From: Elmis aenea
Lineage: Eukaryota; Arthropoda; Insecta; Coleoptera; Elmidae
NCBI GenBank assembly: GCA_947652605.1
Contig: CANTFG010000004.1
Coordinates: 62,001 to 126,000 of the forward strand
Length of the DNA stretch: 64,000 nt
Direction of reading: 5' to 3'
Below, piece after piece: positions 24,700 to 39,700 of this stretch; the stretch's first letter is position 1, and each line of letters opens with the position of its first letter. A program made the position numbers and the translations under genes. The notes beneath the pieces were generated by a model. It made no database searches. It had not been told where the DNA came from and saw only the letters and a list, made by a program, of their open reading frames with translations.

Positions 24700-27600
24700 A
24701 ACTAAAGCACGGTATTTTTAGGAAATTATTAAAAATTAAAACCAGCTCATTGAAAGACATATGCAAAACAATTGTATTCATGTAAAGAGGCGATGGATAA
24801 ACTGTTCCTGTGATATACAAATCAATAATTAAAATTGTGTAGAAATAGTCGCTCAAGGAACATATGTATTAACTAAAGCACGGTATTTTTAGGAAATTAT
24901 TAAAAATTAAAACCAGCTCATTGTAAGACATATGCAAAACAATTGTATTCATGTAAAGAGGCGATGGATAAACTGTTTCTGTGATATACAAATCAATAAT
25001 TAAAATTGTTTCGAAATAGTCGCTCAAGAAACATATGTATTAACTAAAGCACGGTATTTTTAGGAAATTATTAAAAATTAAAACCAGCTCATTGAAAGAC
25101 ATATGCAAAACAATTGTATTCATGTAAAGAGGCGATGGATAAACTGTTCCTGTGATATACAAATCAATAATTAAAATTTTTTCGAAATAGTCGCTCAAGG
25201 AACACATGTATTAACTAAAGCACGGCATTTTTAGGAAATTATTAAAAATTAAAACCAGCTCATTGAAAGACATATGCAAAACAATTTTTTTCATGTAAAG
25301 ATGCGAAGGATAAACTCTTCCTGTGATATACAAATCAATAATTAAAATTGTTTCGAAATAGTCGCTCAAGGTACATATGTATTAACTAAAGCACGGTATT
25401 TTTAGGAAATGATTAAAAATTAAAACCAGCTCATTGAAAGACATGCAAAACAATTGTATTCATGTAAAGAGGCGATGGATAAACTGTTCCTGTGATATAC
25501 AAATCAATAATTAAAATTGTTTCGAAATAGTCGCTCAAGGAACATATGTATTAACTAAAGCACGGTATTTTTAGGAAATTATTAAAAATTAAAACCAGCT
25601 CATTGAAAGACATATGCAAAACAATTGTATTCATGTAAAGAGGCGATGGATAAACTGTTTCTGTGATATACAAATCAATAATTAAAATTGTTTCGAAATA
25701 GTCGCTCAAGGAACATATGTATTAACTAAAGCACGGTATATTTAGGAAATTATTAAAAATTAAAACCAGCTCATTGAAAGACATATGCAAAACAATTGTA
25801 TTCATGTAAAGAAGCGATGGATAAATTGTTCCTGTGATATACAAATCAATAATTAAAATTGTTTAGAAATAGTCGCTCAAGGAACATATGTATTAACTAA
25901 AGCACGGTATATTTAGGAAATTATTAAAAATTAAAACCAGCTCATTGAAAGACATATGCAAAACAATTGTATTCATGTAAAGAAGCGATGGATAAATTGT
26001 TCCTGTGATATACAAATCAATAATTAAAATTGTTTAGAAATAGTCGCTCAAGGAACATATGTATTAACTAAAGCACGGTATTTTTAGGAAATTATTAAAA
26101 ATTAAAACCAGCTCATTGAAAGACATATGCAAAACAATTGTATTCATGTAAAGAGGCGATGGATAAACTGTTTCTGTAATATACAAATCAATAATTAAAA
26201 TTGTTTCGAAATAGTCGCTCAAGGAACATATGTATTAACTAAAGCACGGTATTTTTAGGAAATTATTAAAAATTTAAACCAGCTCATTAAAAGACATATG
26301 CAAAACAATTGTATTCATGTAAAGTGGCGATGGATAAACTGTTTCTGTGATATACAAATCAATAATTAAAATTGTTTCGAAATAGTCGCTCAAGGAACAT
26401 ATGTATTAACTAAAGCACGGTATTTTTAGGAAATTATTAAAAATTAAAACCAGCTCATTGAAAGACATATGCAAAACAATTGTATTCATGTAAAGAGGCG
26501 ATGGATAAACTGTTCCTGTGATATACAAATCAATAATTAAAATTGTTTAGAAATAGTCGCTCAAGGAACATTATGTATTAACTAAAGCACGGTATTTTTA
26601 GGAAATTATTAAAAATTAAAACCAGCTCATTGAACGACATATGCAAAACAATTGTATTCATGTAAAGAGGCGATGGATAAACTGTTCCTGTGATATACAA
26701 ATCAATAATTAAAATTGTTTCGAAATAGTCGCTCAAGGAACACATGTATTAACTAAAGCACGGCATTTTTAGGAAATTATTAAAAATTAAAACCAGCTCA
26801 TTGAAAGACATATGCAAAACAATTGTATTCATGTAAAGAGGCGATGGATAAACTGTTCCTGTGATATACAAATCAATAATTAAAATTGTTTAGAAATAGT
26901 CGCTCAAGGAACATATGTATTAACTAAAGCACGGTATTTTTAGGAAATTATTAAAAATTAAAACCAGCTCATTGAAAGACATATGCAAAACAATTGTATT
27001 CATGTAAAGAGGCGATGGATAAACTGTTTCTGTGATATACAAATCAATAATTGAAATTGTTTCGAAATAGTCGCTCAAGAAACATATGTATTAACTAAAG
27101 CACGGTATTTTTAGGAAATTATTAAAAATTTAAACCAGCTCATTGAAAGACATATGCAAAACAATTGTATTCATGTAAAGAGGCGATGGATAAACTGTTT
27201 CTGTGATATACAAATCAATAATTGAAATTGTTTCGAAATAGTCGCTCAAGGAACATATGTATTAACTAAAGCACGGTATTTTTAGGAAATTATTAAAAAT
27301 TAAAACCAGCTCATTGAAAGACATATGCAAAACAATTGTATTCATGTAAAGAGGCGATGGATAAACTGTTCCTGTGATATACAAATCAATAATTAAAATT
27401 GTGTAGAAATAGTCGCTCAAGGAACATATGTATTAACTAAAGCACGGTATTTTTAGGAAATTATTAAAAATTAAAACCAGCTCATTGTAAGACATATGCA
27501 AAACAATTGTATTCATGTAAAGAGGCGATGGATAAACTGTTTCTGTGATATACAAATCAATAATTAAAATTGTTTCGAAATAGTCGCTCAAGAAACATAT

Positions 27601-30290
27601 GTATTAACTAAAGCACGGTATTTTTAGGAAATTATTAAAAATTAAAACCAGCTCATTGAAAGACATATGCAAAACAATTGTATTCATGTAAAGAGGCGAT
27701 GGATAAACTGTTCCTGTGATATACAAATCAATAATTAAAATTGTTTAGAAATAGTAGCTCAAGGAACATATGTATTAACTAAAGCACGGTATTTTTAGGA
27801 AATTATTAAAAATTAAAACCAGCTCATTGAAAGACATATGCAAAACAATTGTATTCATGTAAAGAGGCGATGGATAAACTGTTCCTGTGATATACAAATC
27901 AATAATTAAAATTGTTTGGAAATAGTCGCTCAAGGAACATATGTATTAACTAAAGCACGGTATTTTTAGGAAATCATTAAAAATTAAAACCAGCTCATTG
28001 AAAGACATATGCAAAACAATTGTATTCATGTAAAGAGGCGATGGATAAACTGTTCCTGTGATATACAAATCAATAATTAAAATTGTTCAGAAATAGTCGC
28101 TCAAGGAACATATGTATTAACTAAAGCACGGTATTTTTAGGAAATTATTAAAAATTAAAACCAGCTCATTGAAAGACATATGCAAAACAATTGTATTCAT
28201 GTAAAGAGGCGATGGATAAACTGTTCCTGTGATATACAAATCAATAATTAAAATTGTGTAGAAATAGTCGCTCAAGGAACATATGTATTAACTAAAGCAC
28301 GGTATTTTTAGGAAATTATTAAAAATTAAAACCAGCTCATTGTAAGACATATGCAAAACAATTGTATTCATGTAAAGAGGCGATGGATAAACTGTTTCTG
28401 TGATATACAAATCAATAATTAAAATTGTTTCGAAATAGTCGCTCAAGAAACATATGTATTAACTAAAGCACGGTATTTTTAGGAAATTATTAAAAATTAA
28501 AACCAGCTCATTGAAAGACATATGCAAAACAATTGTATTCATGTAAAGAGGCGATGGATAAACTGTTCCTGTGATATACAAATCAATAATTAAATTTTTT
28601 TCGAAATAGTCGCTCAAGGAACACATGTATTAACTAAAGCACGGCATTTTTAGGAAATTATTAAAAATTAAAACCAGCTCATTGAAAGACATATGCAAAA
28701 CAATTTTTTTCATGTAAAGATGCGAAGGATAAACTCTTCCTGTGATATACAAATCAATAATTAAAATTGTTTCGAAATAGTCGCTCAAGGTACATATGTA
28801 TTAACTAAAGCACGGTATTTTTAGGAAATGATTAAAAATTAAAACCAGCTCATTGAAAGACATGCAAAACAATTGTATTCATGTAAAGAGGCGATGGATA
28901 AACTGTTCCTGTGATATACAAATCAATAATTAAAATTGTTTCGAAATAGTCGCTCAAGGAACATATGTATTAACTAAAGCACGGTATTTTTAGGAAATTA
29001 TTAAAAATTAAAACCAGCTCATTGAAAGACATATGCAAAACAATTGTATTCATGTAAAGAGGCGATGGATAAACTGTTTCTGTGATATACAAATCAATAA
29101 TTAAAATTGTTTCGAAATAGTCGCTCAAGGAACATATGTATTAACTAAAGCACGGTATATTTAGGAAATTATTAAAAATTAAAACCAGCTCATTGAAAGA
29201 CATATGCAAAACAATTGTATTCATGTAAAGAAGCGATGGATAAATTGTTCCTGTGATATACAAATCAATAATTAAAATTGTTTAGAAATAGTCGCTCAAG
29301 GAACATATGTATTAACTAAAGCACGGTATATTTAGGAAATTATTAAAAATTAAAACCAGCTCATTGAAAGACATATGCAAAACAATTGTATTCATGTAAA
29401 GAAGCGATGGATAAATTGTTCCTGTGATATACAAATCAATAATTAAAATTGTTTAGAAATAGTCGCTCAAGGAACATATGTATTAACTAAAGCACGGTAT
29501 TTTTAGGAAATTATTAAAAATTAAAACCAGCTCATTGAAAGACATATGCAAAACAATTGTATTCATGTAAAGAGGCGATGGATAAACTGTTTCTGTAATA
29601 TACAAATCAATAATTAAAATTGTTTCGAAATAGTCGCTCAAGGAACATATGTATTAACTAAAGCACGGTATTTTTAGGAAATTATTAAAAATTTAAACCA
29701 GCTCATTAAAAGACATATGCAAAACAATTGTATTCATGTAAAGTGGCGATGGATAAACTGTTTCTGTGATATACAAATCAATAATTAAAATTGTTTCGAA
29801 ATAGTCGCTCAAGGAACATATGTATTAACTAAAGCACGGTATTTTTAGGAAATTATTAAAAATTAAAACCAGCTCATTGAAAGACATATGCAAAACAATT
29901 GTATTCATGTAAAGAGGCGATGGATAAACTGTTCCTGTGATATACAAATCAATAATTAAAATTGTTTAGAAATAGTCGCTCAAGGAACATTATGTATTAA
30001 CTAAAGCACGGTATTTTTAGGAAATTATTAAAAATTAAAACCAGCTCATTGAACGACATATGCAAAACAATTGTATTCATGTAAAGAGGCGATGGATAAA
30101 CTGTTCCTGTGATATACAAATCAATAATTAAAATTGTTTCGAAATAGTCGCTCAAGGAACACATGTATTAACTAAAGCACGGCATTTTTAGGAAATTATT
30201 AAAAATTAAAACCAGCTCATTGAAAGACATATGCAAAACAATTGTATTCATGTAAAGAGGCGATGGATAAACTGTTCCTGTGATATACAA
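24700..30290. repeat. Segmental duplication inside the array, 3419-bp offset (20 monomers)
   Basis: About 24.70-26.87 kb recurs at about 28.12-30.29 kb. Paired markers: TTGTAAGACA at 24921 and 28340, ATGCGAAGGA at 25301 and 28720, TTATGTATTA at 26571 and 29990. All three pairs are 3419 bp apart, which is 20 monomers minus one base. The DNA between the copies (26.87-28.12 kb) is ordinary monomers. Confidence 0.8.
25217..25387. repeat. T-tract variant monomer, first of seven
   Basis: This monomer has ACAATTTTTTTCATG in place of ACAATTGTATTCATG, then AAAGATGCGAAGGATAAAC and CTCTTCCTG in place of the usual GAGGCGATGG and CTGTTCCTG, and ends CAAGGTACATATG. The next monomer always has GGAAATGATTAAAA. 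The same linked set recurs at 28636-28806, 35133-35303, 40437-40607, 44202-44372, 55240-55410 and 60711-60881. It is a tracer of shared ancestry between distant parts of the array. Confidence 0.9.
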
Positions 30291-32029
30291 ATCAATAATT
30301 AAAATTGTTTAGAAATAGTAGCTCAAGGAACATATGTATTAACTAAAGCACGGTATTTTTAGGAAATTATTAAAAATTAAAACCAGCTCATTGAAAGACA
30401 TATGCAAAACAATTGTATTCATGTAAAGAGGCGATGGATAAACTGTTCCTGTGATATACAAATCAATAATTGAAATTGTTTCGAAATAGTCGCTCAAGGA
30501 ACATATGTATTAACTAAAGCACGGTATTTTTAGGAAATTATTAAAAATTAAAACCAGCTCATTGAAAGACATATGCAAAACAATTGTATTCATGTAAAGA
30601 GGCGATGGATAAACTGTTCCTGTGATATACAAATCAATAATTAAAATTGTTTCGAAATAGTCGCTCAAGGAACATATGTATTAACTAAAGCACGGTATAT
30701 TTAGGAAATTATTAAAAATTAAAACCAGCTCATTGAAAGACATATGCAAAACAATTGTATTCATGTAAAGAGGCGATGGATAAACTGTTTCTGTGATATA
30801 CAAATCAATAATTAAAATTGTTTCGAAATAGTCGCTCAAGAAACATATGTATTAACTAAAGCACGGTATTTTTAGGAAATTATTAAAAATTAAAACCAGC
30901 TCATTGAAAGACATATGCAAAACAATTGTATTCATGTAAAGAGGCGATGGATAAACTGTTCCTGTGATATACAAATCAATAATTAAAATTGTTTAGAAAT
31001 AGTCGCTCAAGGAACATATGTATTAACTAAAGCACGGTATTTTTAGGAAATTATTAAAAATTAAAACCAGCTCATTGAAAGACATATGCAAAACAATTGT
31101 ACTCATGTAAAGAGGCGATGGATAAACTGTTCCTGTGATATACAAATCAGTAATTGAAATTGTTTCGAAATAGTCGCTCAAGGAACATATGTATTAACTA
31201 AAGCACGGTATTTTTAGGAAATTATTAAAAATTAAAACCAGCTCATTGAAAGACATATGCAAAACAATTGTATTCATGTAAAGAGGCGATGGATAAACTG
31301 TTCCTGTGATATACAAATCAATAATTAAAATTGTGTAGAAATAGTCGCTCAAGGAACATATGTATTAACTAAAGCACGGTATTTTTAGGAAATTATTAAA
31401 AATTAAAACCAGCTCATTGTAAGACATATGCAAAACAATTGTATTCATGTAAAGAGGCGATGGATAAACTGTTTCTGTGATATACAAATCAATAATTAAA
31501 ATTGTTTCGAAATAGTCGCTCAAGAAACATATGTATTAACTAAAGCACGGTATTTTTAGGAAATTATTAAAAATTAAAACCAGCTCATTGAAAGACATAT
31601 GCAAAACAATTGTATTCATGTAAAGAGGCGATGGATAAACTGTTCCTGTGATATACAAATCAATAATTAAAATTGTTTAGAAATAGTAGATCAAGGAACA
31701 TATGTATTAACTAAAGCACGGTATTTTTAGGAAATTATTAAAAATTAAAACCAGCTCATTGAAAGACATATGCAAAACAATTGTATTCATGTAAAGAGGC
31801 GATGGATAAACTGTTCCTGTGATATACAAATCAATAATTAAAATTGTTTCGAAATAGTCGCTCAAGGAACATATGTATTAACTAAAGCACGGTATTTTTA
31901 GGAAATTATTAAAAATTAAAACCAGCTCATTGAAAGACATATGCAAAACAATTGTATCCATGTAAAGAGGCGATGGATAAACTGTTCCTGTGATATACAA
32001 ATCAATAATTAAAATTGTTTCGAAATAGT

Positions 32030-33740
32030 CGCTCAAGGAACATATGTATTAACTAAAGCACGGTATTTTTAGGAAATTATTAAAAATTAAAACCAGCTCA
32101 TTGAAAGACATATGCAAAACAATTGTAGTAATGTAAAGAGGCGATGGATAAACTGTTCCTGTGATATACAAATCAATAATTAAAATTGTTCAGAAATAGT
32201 CGCTCAAGGAACATATGTATTAACTAAAGCACGGTATTTTTAGGAAATTATTAAAAATTAAAACCAGCTCATTGAAAGACATATGCAAAACAATTGTATT
32301 CATGTAAAGAGGCGATGGATAAACTGTTCCTGTGATATACAAATCAATAATTAAAATTGTTTCGAAATAGTCGCTCAAGGAACATATGTATTAACTAAAG
32401 CACGGTATATTTAGGAAATTATTAAAAATTAAAACCAGCTCATTGAAAGACATATGCAAAACAATTGTATTCATGTAAAGAGGCGATGGATAAACTGTTT
32501 CTGTGATATACAAATCAATAATTAAAATTGTTTCGAAATAGTCGCTCAAGAAACATATGTATTAACTAAAGCACGGTATTTTTAGGAAATTATTAAAAAT
32601 TAAAACCAGCTCATTGAAAGACATATGCAAAACAATTGTATTCATGTAAAGAGGCGATGGATAAACTGTTCCTGTGATATACAAATCAATAATTAAAATT
32701 GTTTAGAAATAGTCGCTCAAGGAACATATGTATTAACTAAAGCACGGTATTTTTAGGAAATTATTAAAAATTAAAACCAGCTCATTGAAAGACATATGCA
32801 AAACAATTGTATTCATGTAAAGAGGCGATGGATAAACTGTTCCTGTGATATACAAATCAATAATTAAAATTGTTTAGAAATAGTCGCTCAAGGAACATAT
32901 GTATTAACTAAAGCACGGTATTTTTAGGAAATTATTAAAAATTAAAACCAGCTCATTGAAAGACATATGCAAAACAATTGTAGTAATGTAAAGAGGCGAT
33001 GGATAAACTGTTCCTGTGATATACAAATCAATAATTAAAATTGTTCAGAAATAGTCGCTCAAGGAACATATGTATTAACTAAAGCACGGTATTTTTAGGA
33101 AATTATTAAAAATTAAAACCAGCTCATTGAAAGACACATGCAAAACAATTGTATTCATGTAAAGAGGCGATGGATAAACTGTTCCTGTGATATACAAATC
33201 AATAATTAAAATTGTTTCGAAATAGTCGCTCAAGGAACATATGTATTAACTAAAGCACGGTATATTTAGGAAATTATTAAAAATTAAAACCAGCTCATTG
33301 AAAGACATATGCAAAACAATTGTATTCATGTAAAGAGGCGATGGATAAACTGTTTCTGTGATATACAAATCAATAATTAAAATTGTTTCGAAATAGTCGC
33401 TCAAGAAACATATGTATTAACTAAAGCACGGTATTTTTAGGAAATTATTAAAAATTAAAACCAGCTCATTGAAAGACATATGCAAAACAATTGTATTCAT
33501 GTAAAGAGGCGATGGATAAACTGTTCTGTGATATACAAATCAATAATTAAAATTGTTTAGAAATAGTCGCTCAAGGAACATATGTATTAACTAAAGCACG
33601 GTATTTTTAGGAAATTATTAAAAATTAAAACCAGCTCATTGAAAGACATATGCAAAACAATTGTATTCATGTAAAGAGGGCGATGGATAAACTGTTCCTG
33701 TGATATACAAATCAATAATTAAAATTGTTTAGAAATAGTC
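32030..33740. repeat. Tandem duplication of a 5-monomer block (855 bp)
   Basis: The ordered set of variants GTAGTAATG, TTCAG, TATATTTAGG, CAAGAAACAT and TTTAG occurs at about 32030-32885 and again at 32885-33740. AATTGTAGTA lies at 32121 and 32976, exactly 855 bp (5 x 171) apart. The second copy has one 1-bp deletion and one 1-bp insertion, near 33522 and 33677. Confidence 0.8.
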
Positions 33741-36700
33741 GCTCAAGGAACATATGTATTAAATAAAGCACGGTATTTTTAGGAAATTATTAAAAATTAA
33801 AACCAGCTCATTGAAAGACATATGCAAAACAATTGTATTCATGTAAAGAGGCGATGGATAAACTGTTCCTGTGATATACAAATCAGTAATTGAAATTGTT
33901 TCGAAATAGTCGCTCAAGGAACATATGTATTAACTAAAGCACGGTATTTTTAGGAAATTATTAAAAATTAAAACCAGCTCATTGAAAGACATATGCAAAA
34001 CAATTGTATTCATGTAAAGAGGCGATGGATAAACTGTTCCTGTGATATACAAATCAATAATTGAAATTGTTTCGAAATAGTCGCTCAAGAAACATATGTA
34101 TTAACTAAAGCACGATATTTTTAGGAAATTATTAAAAATTAAAACCAGCTCATTGAAAGACATATGCAAAACAATTGTATTCATGTAAAGAAGCGATGGA
34201 TAATCTGTTCCTGTGATATACAAATCAATAATTAAAATTGTTTCGAAATAGTCGCTCAAGGAACATATGTATTAACTAAAGCACGGTATTTTTAGGAAAT
34301 TATTAAAAATTAAAACCAGCTCATTGAAAGACATATGCAAAACATTTGTATTCATGTAAAGAGGCGATGGATAAACTGTTCCTGTGATATACAAATCAAT
34401 AATTAAAATTGTTTCGAAATAGTCGCTCAAGGAACATATGTATTAACTAAAGCACGGTATTTTTAGGAAATTATTAAAAATTAAAACCAGCTCATTGAAA
34501 GACATATGCAAAACAATTGTATTCATGTAAAGAGGCGATGGATAAACTGTTCCTGTGATATACAAATCAATAATTAAAATTGTTTCGAAATAGTCGCTCA
34601 AGGAACATATGTATTAACTAAAGCACGGTATTTTTAGGAAATTATTAAAAATTAAAACCAGCTCATTGAAAGACATATGCAAAACAATTGTATTCATGTA
34701 AAGAAGCGATGGATAAACTGTTCCTGTGATATACAAATCAATAATTAAAATTGTTTAGAAATAGTCGCTCAAGGAACATATGTATTAACTAAAGCACGGT
34801 ATTTTTAGGAAATTATTAAAAATTAAAACCAGCTCATTGAAAGACATATGCAAAACAATTGTATTCATGTAAAGAGGCGATGGATAAACTGTTTTTGTGA
34901 TATACAAATCAATAATTAAAATTGTTTCGAAATAGTCGCTCAAGGAACATATGTATTAACTAAAGCACGGTATTTTTAGGAAATTATTAAAAATTAAAAC
35001 CAGCTCATTGAAAGACATATGCAAAACAATTGTATTCATGTAAAGAGGCGATGGATAAACTGTTCCTGTGATATACAAATCAATAATTAAAATTGTTTCG
35101 AAATAGTCGCTCAAGGAACACATGTATTAACTAAAGCACGGCATTTTTAGGAAATTATTAAAAATTAAAACCAGCTCATTGAAAGACATATGCAAAACAA
35201 TTTTTTTCATGTAAAGATGCGAAGAATAAACCCTTCCTGTGATATACAAATCAATAATTAAAATTGTTTCGAAATAGTCGCTCAAGGTACATATGTATTA
35301 ACTAAAGCACGGTATTTTTAGGAAATGATTAAAAATTAAAACCAGCTCATTGAAAGACATATGCAAAACAATTGTATTCATGTAAAGAGGCGATGGATAA
35401 ACTGTTCCTGTGATATACAAATCAATAATTAAATTGTTTCGAAATAGTCGCTCAAGGAACATATGTATTAACTAAAGCACGGTATTTTTAGGAAATTATT
35501 AAAAATTAAAACCATCTCTTTGAAAGACATATGCAAAACAATTGTATTCATGTAAAGAGGTGATGGATAAACTGTTCCTGTGATATACAAATCAATAATT
35601 AAAATTGTTCAGAAATAGTCGCTCAAGGAACATATGTATTAACTAAAGCACGGTATTTTTAGGAAATTATTAAAAATTAAAACCAGCTCATTGAAAGACA
35701 TATGCAAAACATTTGTATTCATGTAAAGAGGCGATGGATAAACTGTTCCTGTGATATACAAATCAATAATTAAAATTGTTTCGAAATAGTCGCTCAAGGA
35801 ACATATGTATTAACTAAAGCACGGTATTTTTAGGAAATTATTAAAAATTAAAACCAGCTCATTGAAAGACATATGCAAAACAATTGTATTCATGTAAAGA
35901 GGCGATGGATAAACTGTTCCTGTGATATACAAATCAATAATTGAAATTGTTTCGAAATAGTCGCTCAAGGAACATATGTATTAACTAAAGCACGGTATTT
36001 TTAGGAAATTATTAAAAATTAAAAACCATCTCTTTGAAAGACATATGCAAAACAATTGTATTCATGTAAAGAGGTGATGGATAAACTGTTCCTGTGATAT
36101 ACAAATCAATAATTAAAATTGTTCAGAAATAGTCGCTCAAGGAACATATGTATTAACTAAAGCACGGTATTTTTAGGAAATTATTAAAAATTAAAACCAG
36201 CTCATTGAAAGACATATGCAAAACAATTGTATTCATGTAAAGAGGCGATGGATAAACTGTTTCTGTGATATACAAATCAATAATTAAAATTGTTCAGAAA
36301 TAGTCGCTCAAGGAACATATGTATTAACTAAAGCACGGTATTTTTAGGAAATTATTAAAAATTAAAACCAGCTCATTGAAAGACATATGCAAAACAATTG
36401 TATTCATGTAAAGAGGCGATGGATAAACTGTTCCTAAGATATACAAATCAATAATTAAAATTGTTTAGAAATAGTCGCTCAAGGAACATATGTATTAAAT
36501 AAAGCACGGTATTTTTAGGAAATTATTAAAAATTAAAACCAGCTCATTGAAAGACATATGCAAAACAATTGTATTCATGTAAAGAGGCGATGGATAAACT
36601 GTTTCTGTGATATACAAATCAATAATTAAAATTGTTCAGAAATAGTCGCTCAAGGAACATATGTATTAACTAAAGCACGGTATTTTTAGGAAATTATTAA

Positions 36701-39700
36701 AAATTAAAACCAGCTCATTGAAAGACATATGCAAAACAATTGTATTCATGTAAAGAGGCGATGGATAAACTGTTCCTGTGATATACAAATCAATAATTAA
36801 AATTGTTTCGAAATAGTCGCTCAAGGAACATAAGTATTAACTAAAGCACGGTATTTTTAGGAAATTATTAAAAATTAAAACCAGCTCATTGAAAGACATA
36901 TGCAAAACAATTGTATTCATGTAAAGAGGCGATGGATAAACTGTTTCTGTGATATACAAATCAATAATTGAAATTGTTTCGAAATAGTCGCTCAAGGAAC
37001 ATATGTATTAACTAAAGCACGGTATTTTTAGGAAATTATTAAAAATTAAAACCCGCTCATTGAAAGACATATGCAAAACAATTGTATTCATGTAAAGAGG
37101 CGATGGATAAACTGTTCCTGTGATATACAAATCAATAATTAAAATTGTTTCGAAATAGTCGCTCAATGAACATATGTATGTATTAACTAAAGCACGGTAT
37201 TTTTAGGAAATTATTAAAAATTAAAACCAGCTCATTGAAAGACATATGCAAAACAATTGTATTCATGTAAAGAGGAGAAGGATAAACTCTTCCTATGATA
37301 TACAAATCAATAATTAAAATTGTTTAGAAATAGTCGCTCAAGGAACATATGTATTAACTAAAGCACGGTATTTTTAGGAAATTATTAAAAATTAAAACCA
37401 GCTCATTGAAAGACATATGCAAAACAATTGTATTCATGTAAAGAGGCGATGGATAAACTGTTCCTGTGATATACAAATCAATAATAAAATTGTTTCGAAA
37501 TAGTCGCTCAAGGAACACATGTATTAACTAAAGCACGGCATTTTTAGGAAATTATTAAAAATTAAAACCAGCTCATTAAAAGACATATGCAAAACAATTG
37601 TATTCATGTAAAGAGGCGATGGATAAACTGTTCCTGTGATATACAAATCAATAATTAAAATTGTTTCGAAATAGTCGCTCAAGAAACATATGTATTAACT
37701 AAAGCACGGTATTTTTAGGAAATTATTAAAAATTAAAACCAGCTCATTGAAAGACATATGCAAAAAAATTGTATTCATGTAAAGAAGCGATGGATAAATT
37801 GTTCCTGTGATATACAAATTAATAATTAAAATTGTTTAGAAATAGTCGCTCAAGGAACATATGTATTAACTAAAGCACGGTATTTTTAGGAAATTATTAA
37901 AAATTAAAACCAGCTCATTGAAAGACATATGCAAAACAATTGTATTCATGTAAAGAGGCGATGGATAAACTGTTCCTGTGATATACAAATCAATAATTAA
38001 AGTTGTTCAGAAATAGTCGCTCAAGGAACATATGTATTAACTAAAGCACGGTATTTTTAGGAAATTATTAAAAATTAAAACCAGCTCATTGAAAGACATA
38101 TGCAAAACAATTGTATTCATGTAAAGAGGCGATGGATAAACTGTTCCTGTGATATACAAATCAATAATTAAAATTGTTTCGAAATAGTCGCTCAAGGAAC
38201 ATATGTATTAACTAAAGCACGGTATTTTTAGGAAATTATTAAAAATTAAAACCAGCTCATTGAAAGACATATGCAAAACAATTGTAGTAATGTAAAGAGG
38301 CGATGGATAAACTGTTCCTGTGATATAAAAATCAATAATTAAAATTGTTCAGAAATAGTCGCTCAAGGAACATATGTATTAACTAAAGCACGGTATTTTT
38401 AGGAAATTATTAAAAATTAAAACCAGCTCATTGAAAGACATATGCAAAACAATTGTATTCATGTAAAGAGGCGATGGATAAACTGTTCCTGTGATATACA
38501 AATCAATAATTAAAATTGTTTCGAAATAGTCGCTCAAGGAACATATGTATTAACTAAAGCACGGTATATTTAGGAAATTATTAAAAATTAAAACCAGCTC
38601 ATTGAAAGACATATGCAAAACAATTGTATTCATGTAAAGAGGCGATGGATAAACTGTTTCTGTGATATACAAATCAATAATTAAAATTGTTTCGAAATAG
38701 TCGCTCAAGAAACATATGTATTAACTAAAGCACGGTATTTTTAGGAAATTATTAAAAATTAAAACCAGCTCATTGAAAGACATATGCAAAACAATTGTAT
38801 TCATGTAAAGAGGCGATGGATAAACTGTTCCTGTGATATACAAATCAATAATTAAAATTGTTTAGAAATAGTCGCTCAAGGAACATATGTATTAACTAAA
38901 GCACGGTATTTTTAGGAAATTATTAAAAATTAAAACCAGCTCATTGAAAGACATATGCAAAACAATTGTATTCATGTAAAGAGGCGATGGATAAACTGTT
39001 CCTGTGATATACAAATCAATAATTAAAATTGTTTCGAAATAGTCGCTCAAGGAACATATGTATTAACTAAAGCACGGTATTTTTAGGAAATTATTAAAAA
39101 TTAAAACCAGCTCATTGAAAGACATATGCAAAACAATTGTATTCATGTAAAGAGGCGATGGATAAACTGTTCCTGTGATATACAAATCAGTAATTGAAAT
39201 TGTTTCGAGATAGTCGCTCAAGGAACATATGTATTAACTAAAGCACGGTATTTTTAGGAAATTATTAAAAATTAAAACCAGCTCATTGAAAGACATATGC
39301 AAAACAATTGTATTCATGTAAAGCGGCGATGGATAAACTGTTCCTGTGATATACAAATCAATAATTGAAATTGTTTCGAAATAGTCGCTCAAGAAACATA
39401 TGTATTAACTAAAGCACGATATTTTTAGGAAATTATTAAAAATTAAAACCAGCTCATTGAAAGACATATGCAAAACAATTGTATTCATGTAAAGAAGCGA
39501 TGGATAATCTGTTCCTGTGATATACAAATCAATAATTAAAATTGTTTCGAAATAGTCGCTCAAGGAACATATGTATTAACTAAAGCACGGTATTTTTAGG
39601 AAATTATTAAAAATTAAAACCAGCTCATTGAAAGACATATGCAAAACATTTGTATTCATGTAAAGAGGCGATGGATAAACTGTTCCTGTGATATACAAAT

